DNA of 64,000 bases, taken from assembly GCA_905221605.1 (NCBI GenBank), contig CAJNDS010001990.1, forward strand, positions 489,704 to 553,703, written 5' to 3'. This document shows positions 57,499 through 64,000 of this stretch, piece after piece. This DNA comes from Symbiodinium natans. Lineage: Eukaryota; Sar; Dinophyceae; Suessiales; Symbiodiniaceae. A program made the translations under genes and the position numbers. Each line of letters starts with the position of its first letter. The stretch's first letter is position 1. A model generated the notes under the pieces. It was given only the letters and a program-made list of their open reading frames with translations. It was not told where the DNA came from and searched no databases.

Positions 57499-58014
57499 GG
57501 GGTTTCTGAGGGCCTCGAAGTCTCCCGAGCTGTCCAGCTCACCATCTGTGAAAATGGTCTGGCGGAACCTTCGTAGTAGGGATTTGCGGCATTTGTGGGT
57601 TTGTAGGGTTTGAGGGGTTTGTATAGTTTAATATAGGGCTTACTGTATCTACAGGTGGTACGTAGGGACTTGCGTTTTTGGGGGGTTCATAGGGTTTAAG
57701 GGGTTTACATCGTTTATAGGGCTTATCTACCGGAAGCCCTCAATTCGCCCAATCCCAGCAAAACTCCCAGGCTTCCCGAAAGCTTTAGGAATGGCGGGCT
57801 TTCGGTTTTGGGCCTTTGGTGATGCAACCTAGAACTCAGGCACTCAGATGCCCTGAAAGCTGGGAGGCAGTTCGGAAGAAATGAACTCGATCTCCTGCAC
57901 CTGCTGCGTCCGGCTGGCTTCCAGCTTCAGCACGACGCTCCGGATGAGCTCCTCATCCTCCTGATGGCTAAAAAGGGGATTGCAATACTTATAGCCATGA
58001 TAGCGAGGCCCTAT
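57499..58014. other. Unique region, decayed telomeric words
   Basis: TTGTAGGGTTTGAGGGG and TTTATAGGGCTTA words at 57600-57730. GC-richer unique DNA at 57730-57980 has no clear frame. Confidence 0.4.
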
Positions 58015-58066
58015 AAACCCTAAACCCTAAACCCCAACCCCCAAACCCCAAACCCTAAACCCTATA
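58015..58066. repeat. CCCTAAA/CCCCAAA tract
   Basis: About seven units. Confidence 0.93.
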
Positions 58067-58244
58067 GCAAGCCTCACCGAGGGCTAGAGGGGCTAGTTTA
58101 GGTTGCGAGAAGTCCCGGCGAGAAGCACCCGCAGAAGAATACCCCGAAGCCCCAGCAGAACAAGCCTCCCCCAAGCGAAGTTCCTAAACAAGACTCGGAG
58201 GGCATCGGGCTTGTTGGATTGTGGTGCTTGGGGTTCCTGGTCTA

Positions 58245-58322
58245 GAAACCCTAAACCCTAAACCCTAAACCCTACATCCTAAACCCTAAACCTTAAACCG
58301 TAAACCCTAAACCCTAAAGGGT
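58245..58322. repeat. CCCTAAA tract
   Basis: About ten units with CATCCTAAA, CCTTAAA and CCGTAAA variants. Confidence 0.94.
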
Positions 58323-58472
58323 TCTTGAGCCGCTTCTTAGCGGTGGTGGGCCACCGTAGCCTTTGTGCTTCGGCGGCCCCTCTTCTTGGGAAGGAGGCTC
58401 GGGTGTGCAACATGAGTGAAAAGCCAACATGACTCAGAAAGCTCACAAGTCCCAACAGCTTCGAAAGCAGTT

Positions 58473-58542
58473 CATGTTTAGGGTTTAGGGTTTAGGGTTT
58501 AGGGTTTGGGGTTTAGGGTTTAGGGTTTAGGGTTTAGGGTCC
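58473..58542. repeat. TTTAGGG tract
   Basis: About nine units, one TTTGGGG. The 150-base island before it includes CTTCTTAGCGGTGGTGGGCC without a clear exon. Confidence 0.96.
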
Positions 58543-58747
58543 CCCCCCAACAAAAAAAGAGCCTCAGCCCCCCCAAGAGGTTTGTGGGGTTCAGGGAGTC
58601 GGGCCTCGACAGTCACTGGGAAGGAGACAGAGATCTGCAAAGGCTTCTCGCGGGGGTCTGCATCTGCGACCACCCGCGGCACGCCCTGTTTCAGGAACGC
58701 CGACATCTCTTGTCCGGCGTTGTAGGCGCCTTGGTATGGAGGCTTCG

Positions 58748-58810
58748 CGGTTTAGGGTTTAGGGTTTAGGGTTTAGGGCTTAGGGTTTAGGGTTTAGGGC
58801 TTAGGGTTAC
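58748..58810. repeat. TTTAGGG/CTTAGGG tract
   Basis: About nine units. The 190-base island before it has a 61-codon + frame (58584-58769), unsupported. Confidence 0.95.
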
Positions 58811-58885
58811 TGAGCTGCAAGTATCTGCGGGATGTCTGACGTGCCGTTAAGCTCGTAGCTTATCGCCTGCACGAGGCTCTTGTGA

Positions 58886-58900
58886 CATGATCAGGATCAT
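58886..58900. repeat. CATGATCAGGATCAT word, second copy
   Basis: Identical to 10416-10430. A related AGAGGCATGATCCTCTGA follows at 58933. Confidence 0.6.
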
Positions 58901-58978
58901 CTGACCTAACCGCCGGAGAATGTAAGAGGACCAGAGGCATGATCCTCTGAGACAAGCAAACAAATCCAACACCCCACG

Positions 58979-59031
58979 CGTTTAGGGTTTAGGGTTTAGG
59001 GTTTAGGGTTTAGGGTTTAGGGTTTAGGGTC
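58979..59031. repeat. TTTAGGG tract
   Basis: Seven perfect units. Confidence 0.97.
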
Positions 59032-59343
59032 TCTCAACCCTAAACCGTATGGAGCCTAAACCCTAAAAAGGCCGGGGATCAGGATGCACGAGCTTAGGGT
59101 TTGGGGCTTTGCCGGGCCTAATCTTAACTAAGGGCCTATTCGATTGGCATATGGGTACCTTGGGTTGCGTAGCCTATGCTTCAATTGCAAAGAGTGTAGG
59201 AGGGGCTAACCCTAAACCCTAAACCCTAAACCATGAAACTACATAAGTATTCCGGCTCCTACACTAGCGCATCTGGGGTGAATCGGGCCAGAGGAGCAAG
59301 TGTTCTCCGGATTGCTGGGAGGATCCAACTAGTAGATCCCTGA

Positions 59344-59464
59344 CCCTAAACCCTAAACCCTAAACCCTAAACCCTAAACCCTAAACCCTAAACCCTAAAC
59401 CCTAAACCCTAAACCCTAAACCCTAAACCCTAAACCCTAAACCCTAAACCCTAAACCCTAAACC
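59344..59464. repeat. Long CCCTAAA tract
   Basis: About 17 perfect units. 59032-59343 is unique apart from three units at 59210. Confidence 0.97.
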
Positions 59465-59579
59465 TTGCTTAGCGTACTATTTGGGGGTGCTACTGTTGGA
59501 GTCCTCCCAGGGTTCTGGGTCTCAGTGCTAGCTGAGATCGTACTACTTTCCCAAGTCGCGAGTCCGAAGCAGAACTCCC

Positions 59580-59580
<1 letters not shown>

Positions 59581-59640
<60 letters not shown>
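59581..59640. repeat. C60 run
   Basis: Sixty consecutive C as given, the longest pure homopolymer in the window. The true length may differ. Confidence 0.9.
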
Positions 59641-59674
59641 ACCCCCCCCATCATCCTGAACGCTACGGCTCAAT

Positions 59675-59776
59675 TCCTAAACCCTAAACCCTAAGCCCCC
59701 AATCCAAAACCCTAAACCCTAAACCCTAAACCCTAAACCCTAAACTGACCCTAAACCCTAAAACCCGAAACCCTAG
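59675..59776. repeat. CCCTAAA tract
   Basis: About 13 units, ending CCCTAG, which serves as a candidate acceptor. Confidence 0.95.
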
Positions 59777-59888
59777 ACCGGAAGCCGGCCCGGGCGCGGA
59801 ACTGGACCACCTTTGCTGGGCAGCTCTCGGCCAGAGCCGGAAGCGCCAGCCTTGGAAAAGAAGCCCACAAGGAGATTTTGCGGCTTGG
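59777..59888 (+). CDS. Candidate exon, frame uncertain
   Basis: Lies between CCCTAG and GCGGCTTGG|GTTAGGG. All three + frames are open over most of it. The most protein-like reads NWTTFAGQLSARAGSASLGK. GC content is high and sharply different from the flanks. Product unknown. Confidence 0.3.
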
Positions 59889-60160
59889 GTTAGGGTTTAG
59901 GGTTTAGGGTTTAGGGTTTAGGGTTTAGGGTTTAGGGTTTAGGGTTTAGGGTTTAGGGTTTAGGGTTTAGGGTTTAGGGTTTAGGGTTTAGGGTTTAGGG
60001 TTTAGGGTTTAGGGTTTAGGGTTTAGGGTATTAGGGTTTAGGGTTTAGGGTTTAGGGTTTAGGGTTTAGGGTTTAGGGTTTAGGGTTTAGGGTTTAGGGT
60101 TTAGGGTTTAAGGTTTAGGGCTTAGGGTTTAGGATTTAGGGTTTAGAGCTTGGGGGCTTA
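59886..60160. repeat. Longest TTTAGGG tract, about 38 units
   Basis: Almost perfect for 230 bp, with one shortened unit near 60030 and variants only at the right end. Confidence 0.98.
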
Positions 60161-60868
60161 CTTCAGAATTCGGGTTTAGGGTTTAGGGTCTAGGGTTTAT
60201 GGCTTAGGGTTCAGGGAGGATCGTTTAGGGCGTCTGCCCTCCGTCAACTTGCTGCCAGACTCTGCGCTGCCCTTCGAGCCACCCTAGTAAGCATGGCCTG
60301 CTTCAAATTCTGCAACAACCCTAAACCCGAAACCATAAACTCTTAACCCTACTCCCTAAACCCCAAACCCTAAACCACACATGTCATAAGGAGACAACAG
60401 GTTTTGGGCGCTGGTTTTGAACCCGACTACTAAATTTGAACAGGCCCCATACGTGAGTCACCAAAAACGATGCACCGCGCGGTTTGGAGGTTTAGTCTTT
60501 AGGGTTTGAAGTCCCAAAACTGATTCCGTAAAGCTTGCTTCTCCAAGCGCAGGAACAAGATGCCAGAACCAGGGAAAGTCCGTGCTCGCGGCCTTCCCAG
60601 CAGGGTTGCGAGTGATGGGGAGGTTTGAGCTAAAGCCCTAAACCCTACAGGGTATTTGGGGTAGGTTGTGCAGTTGCATGATATTCTAGAAATAATGCCG
60701 CATAGGGGGATGATCTTGGCAAAAAGTTGGTTCCGGCTTAAAACACTTCGCTTTTTTCGACATGGGCAAGCTGGCTTCAGGTGATTCTGGATTACTGTCC
60801 TCCCAAGTCCTGCGATTTAGAAAGCAGAAGTGGGCTGAACCGGGCTGATGGTTTGGAGTGACAGGCCC
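60161..60868. other. Unique region, no gene seen
   Basis: Short TTTAGGG tract at 60175-60210 and decayed CCCTAAA words at 60318-60375. The rest is unique without a supported frame. Confidence 0.45.
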
Positions 60869-60968
60869 TGAGACCCTAAACCCTAAACCCTAAACCCGAA
60901 ACCCTAAACCCCTAACCCTGAACCCTACACCCGAAACCCTGAACCCTAAACCCTAAACCCTCAACCCC
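60869..60968. repeat. CCCTAAA/CCCTGAA tract
   Basis: About 13 units with several variants. Confidence 0.93.
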
Positions 60969-61073
60969 GTTAAGGTTCAAGCGCTTTAAGCAGCAACCCG
61001 CGGCCTGATCTCCCCAGTCCGGTCCAAGGTCTCCCAATAAAATCGGGACTTCCTGGGAGTGCTTTTGGGGGCT

Positions 61074-61205
61074 AAGGGTTTGGGGTTTGGGGTTTAGGGT
61101 TTAGGGTTTCGGTATTGCAGGGTTTTTTTTGGGGGGTTTCGGGTTTAGGGTTTAGGGTTTCGGGTTTAGGGTGTAGGGTTTAGGGTTTAGGGTTCAGGGG
61201 GGTTT
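61074..61205. repeat. TTTAGGG/TTTCGGG tract
   Basis: About 14 units, four TTTCGGG, with a T8G6 run in the middle. Confidence 0.93.
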
Positions 61206-61315
61206 GGAAGCCCTAAACCCTAAAACCTCAACCCGAAAGCCCCAACCCTGAACCCTCAACCCTGAACCCTGGACCCTAAACCCCAATCCCTAGAATACCG
61301 AAACCCTGAACCCGT
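61206..61315. repeat. Decayed CCCTAAA tract
   Basis: About twelve irregular units. It directly follows the previous tract in the opposite orientation, giving a fold-back. Confidence 0.9.
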
Positions 61316-61395
61316 TTAGGGTTTGGAGCTTCAGGTTGATCAGACACAGTGAGCCTGGTACTGGGGTTCAGGGTGAGACGGCCTAAAACCCAAAG

Positions 61396-61480
61396 TCCCC
61401 CCCGCCCCCCCCCCCCCCCCCCCCCCTGCCCCGCCCCTTCCCCCCCCCCCCCTGCCCCGCCCCTTCCCCCCCCCCCCCCA
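61396..61480. repeat. C-rich block
   Basis: C runs of 7-23 bases with the word CTGCCCCGCCCCTTC repeated twice. Confidence 0.93.
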
Positions 61481-61485
61481 AACCG

Positions 61486-61592
61486 CAAACCGCAAACCCT
61501 AAACCCTAAACCCTAAACCCTAAACCCTAAACTAAACCCTAAACCCTAACCCTAAACCCTGAACCCTAAACCCTAAACCCTAAACCCTAAAA
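61486..61592. repeat. CCCTAAA tract
   Basis: About 15 units with two shortened ones. Confidence 0.96.
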
Positions 61593-61783
61593 AAGCCAAG
61601 CGGCCACCTCAGAGGTTTCGCCGGCACGTTGCCTTCGAAGTCCTTCGGAGGACCAGGGCCCTTCGATTCTTCGATTCTGGTGGGGGCGTTGGGTTGGCGG
61701 GGGGGGGGGGGGGCGTTGGGGCTTGGGGCTTGGGGTTTAGGGTTTGGGGTTTCAGGGCTGAAATTCCGACAGAGAAATAAAGA

Positions 61784-61960
61784 AGAGAGAGAGAGAGACT
61801 CACGCTGAGTAAGTGAGTGAGAGTGTGAGAGAGTAAGAGTCAGAGTGAGAGAGTGAGCGAGCGAGAGGGAACGAGAGCGATAGGGAAAAGGAGGTACTCT
61901 GAACAAGATGAGATGAGATCAGATGACAAGAGCATAGTGAGAGAAGATGAGATGACTTGA
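61784..61960. repeat. (GA)n-derived purine-rich region
   Basis: GAGAGA followed by GTGAGAGAGT and GATGAGATGA words. The Ser/Leu-rich minus frames over it are repeat artefacts. Confidence 0.9.
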
Positions 61961-62142
61961 GAAAACTTAGTGCGATGCAATTCAGGAGAGCATAGTGCAG
62001 TACAGTATACCATACTAGAGACATTAGAGCACCGCATGAGTACGACAGAGTAGAGAAGCGCGCCTGCGGCCCCCAAAAAAAAAGAATAAGGGTACTGCTG
62101 TGCAACCCAGTCCGCAAACCTCGATATAGATACTCAAGATCC

Positions 62143-62285
62143 AAAACCCTAAACCCCTAAACCTAAAACACCCTACACCCTCAACCCTAAACCCTAAGCC
62201 CTAAATAACCCTAACCCCCCCAACCCTTAAAACCCTAAACCCTAAACCCTAAACCCTAAACCCTAAACCCTAAACCCTCAACCAA
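62143..62285. repeat. CCCTAAA tract
   Basis: Irregular at the left, then seven perfect units. 61961-62142 is unique, with an M2-like end (AAGAATAAGGGTACTGCTG) at about 62084. Confidence 0.94.
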
Positions 62286-62299
62286 CCCTGGCTCCGCAG

Positions 62300-62413
62300 T
62301 CCTCCCTGATCCCAGAGCGCGTGGCCTCGTCGAGGAAACGGGAACCCAGAGGCTCGCGAAAGGCCGAGGGGCGGGAGGAGATCTCCCACTCCCCAAAGAG
62401 CCACCTCGGTGGG
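62300..62413 (+). CDS. Candidate exon, 37 codons
   Basis: Follows CCTGGCTCCGCAG and ends CTCGGTGGG|GTTTAGGG. With two leading bases it reads LPDPRARGLVEETGTQRLAK and stays open. Left tract CCCTAAA, right tract TTTAGGG. Product unknown. Confidence 0.35.
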
Positions 62414-62525
62414 GTTTAGGGTTTAGGGTTTAGGGTTTAGGGTTTAGGGTTTAGGGTTTAGGGTTTAGGGTTTAGGGTTTAGGGTTTAGGGTTTAGGGTT
62501 TAGGGTTTAGGGTTTTAGGGGGTTT
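62410..62525. repeat. TTTAGGG tract
   Basis: About 15 perfect units. Confidence 0.97.
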
Positions 62526-62810
62526 GTGGGTTTAGGGTTTCGGGTCTGCCCTAAAATCCCTAAGCCCTGAATGACTTTTGGTGCCCGGCGTTTTGGGGCG
62601 CTTTGGGTGTTGAGGTTCGGGAGGGTGCGAGGCTGGTTCAGGAATATTTTTACAGGGTTGGCCCTGTAACCTGAACCCCACGTCCTGTTAGGGTTTATGG
62701 TTTCTTAACTGAACTTGGAACTCTAGCAAAACTAATAAACTTAGCTGTTTCTTAGGAATTATAGTTCTCAAAATTATAAATTATTCCCCTAGTATCCCTA
62801 ACGTTCAGGG
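62526..62810. other. Unique region with M8 repeat
   Basis: GCTGTTTCTTAGGAATTATAG at 62742-62762 matches 12512 in all but one base; flanks are AT-rich. No gene seen. Confidence 0.5.
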
Positions 62811-62842
62811 GTTTAGGGTTTAGGGTTTAGGGTTTAGGGTAA
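62811..62842. repeat. TTTAGGG tract
   Basis: Four units. Confidence 0.95.
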
Positions 62843-63148
62843 GAGTGCTTGGAGGGGCTCAGAAGCCCACCTTCCACAATTAACTTTTCTGTTCGAGCAC
62901 GCACTGCTTCAAGCAGGAGCCGAAACAATTCCCAAAGTCATCCCCTGAAAGCAACCCTTACGCGTGCACTGGGACATATAGCCAGAAAGCCTACCCTAGC
63001 TTAAAGGGGCCCTAATTGCCCTAAATTGCCCTAAACCCTAAACCCTACACCCCAAACCCTAAACTCTAGTTCAACCCGAACCGCTGGATGAAGAGTTACC
63101 ATTCAAGTTGCGCTTGAAGTAGCCGGCCAGCGGGCTTTAAGGACCAGG
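62843..63148. other. Unique region, no gene seen
   Basis: Short CCCTAAA words at 63025-63065. Confidence 0.4.
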
Positions 63149-63315
63149 GCTTGCCCTAAACCCTAAACCCTAAACCCTAAACCCTAAACCCTAAACCCTA
63201 AACCCTAAAGGCTCTTGATCCCGATTATGGGAGTCCGAAAACCGACACCCTACACCCTACACCCGAAACCCTACACCCAAACCCTAAACCCTAAACCCTA
63301 AACCCTAAACCCTGG
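63149..63315. repeat. Two CCCTAAA tracts
   Basis: Tracts at 63152-63210 (nine units) and 63243-63315 (CCCTACA, then CCCTAAA). Confidence 0.96.
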
Positions 63316-63329
63316 ATTGCGCGAACCAG

Positions 63330-63421
63330 GTGCCCTGGGTAGGCCGCAACTTCATCGGCGCCCCAGAGAAGCCGGGGGTTCCGCAAGGACGCCTCTTCAG
63401 CTTTGGGACCAGATTTTGGGG
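63330..63421 (+). CDS. Candidate exon, 30 codons
   Basis: Follows GATTGCGCGAACCAG and ends before GTTTTGG. It reads VPWVGRNFIGAPEKPGVPQG then RLFSFGTRFW, varied and stop-free. The last few codons may belong to the repeat. Left tract CCCTAAA, right tract TTTAGGG. Product unknown. Confidence 0.4.
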
Positions 63422-63652
63422 GTTTTGGGGTTTTAGGGCTAGGGTTTAGGGTTTAGGGTTTAGGGTTTAGGGTTTAGGGCTTAGGGCTTAGGGTTTAGGG
63501 TTTAGGGTTTAGGGTTTAGGGTTTAGGGTTTAGGGTTTAGGGTTTAGGGTTTAGGGTTTAGGGTTTAGGTTAGGGTTTAGGGTTTAGGGTTTAGGGTTTA
63601 GGGTTTAGGGTTTAGGGTTTAGGGTTTAGGGTTTAGGGTTTAGGGTTTAGAG
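63422..63652. repeat. Long TTTAGGG tract
   Basis: About 30 units, near perfect, with two CTTAGGG and one shortened unit. Confidence 0.98.
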
Positions 63653-64000
63653 CCCTGAAACCTTGCAGCCCAGGCTGCAAGAGGTGATGGGACTTTGGGT
63701 TTGTGTTGAAGGTTTGGGGGTTTAAGGTTTAGAGTTTAGGGTTTAGGGACTTTGGGTTTGGGCTTAGAGGTTTAGGAGGCTATGGACTTGAAGACGGAGG
63801 ATTGATGCAGCTTTGAGATTGGACGTGGGGAGCTGCAGATGGTATGAGGGGTGAGGTAGAAGTACCTGAGCAACCTTTCTTAAGGGTTGCTTCTTGGCTT
63901 GCTTCTTTGATTCTTGCTGCCACAGACCCTCACACCAAAACCAAAGCACCAGTTCCCGCCAGGTTGTGCCTCCTCGGAGAGCCTCTGCGCGAGATCCTTC
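63653..64000. other. Unique end of window
   Basis: A short TTTAGGG tract at 63715-63750, then unique DNA with a 61-codon minus frame (63764-63949), unsupported. Confidence 0.4.

Noticed and set aside
58349-58375. CCGTAGCCTTTGTGC as a spliced leader
   Set aside because: Only the first eight bases match; the diagnostic TTTTGGCTCAAG is missing.
61580-62144. Ser/Leu-rich minus frames resembling membrane or RS-type proteins
   Set aside because: Derived from a GA-rich repeat; composition changes abruptly at its borders.
1-64000. True chromosome end
   Set aside because: No terminal array of one orientation; tracts alternate and unique DNA continues to both window edges.

Overview
This window looks like nuclear DNA of a dinoflagellate or a close alveolate relative. 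No marker gene proves it. The basis is TTTAGGG-type telomeric repeats spread through the whole window, the near absence of long open frames, one non-LTR retrotransposon, many small inverted-repeat elements and very long homopolymer runs. TTTAGGG telomeres also occur in plants, some green algae and chromerids, so the assignment is inference.

Layout: roughly a hundred tracts of (TTTAGGG)n or (CCCTAAA)n, from 3 to about 38 units, alternate in orientation along all 64 kb. They are interrupted every 100-400 bp by non-telomeric DNA. Short GC-rich islands (about 50-130 bp) tend to lie between a CCCTAAA tract on the left and a TTTAGGG tract on the right. The longer stretches, with small inverted-repeat elements, microsatellites and the retrotransposon, lie between TTTAGGG on the left and CCCTAAA on the right. 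Many islands have an open frame on the + strand, an AG shortly after their left tract and a GT supplied by the first repeat of the right tract (GGTTTAGG). I therefore propose that some islands are exons of one or more split genes. The introns would begin with TTTAGGG repeats and often end with CCCTAAA repeats. Some neighbouring islands join in a common reading phase (2509-3281, 4126-5630, 16974-17322). No product could be recognised, and every exon call is low confidence.

The one firm coding feature is a minus-strand reverse-transcriptase ORF at 23151-26072 (about 970 codons). It has all core RT motifs and two C-terminal zinc-finger-like motifs. Its 5' side is cut off at a G/C homopolymer next to a telomeric repeat, and it has no ATG before codon 272.

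At least ten groups of short (about 46-140 bp) inverted-repeat elements, MITE-like, can be defined by comparing copies or arms. One is interrupted twice by telomeric repeats, which gives direct before/after evidence that these repeats were inserted into existing DNA. Other structure: a 10-bp satellite block (46563-46893), 37-, 42- and 20-bp tandem repeats, uniform blocks of telomere-variant repeats, AT, CT and GA microsatellites, and poly-C runs up to 60 bases. I found no convincing rRNA, tRNA, snRNA or CRISPR array.
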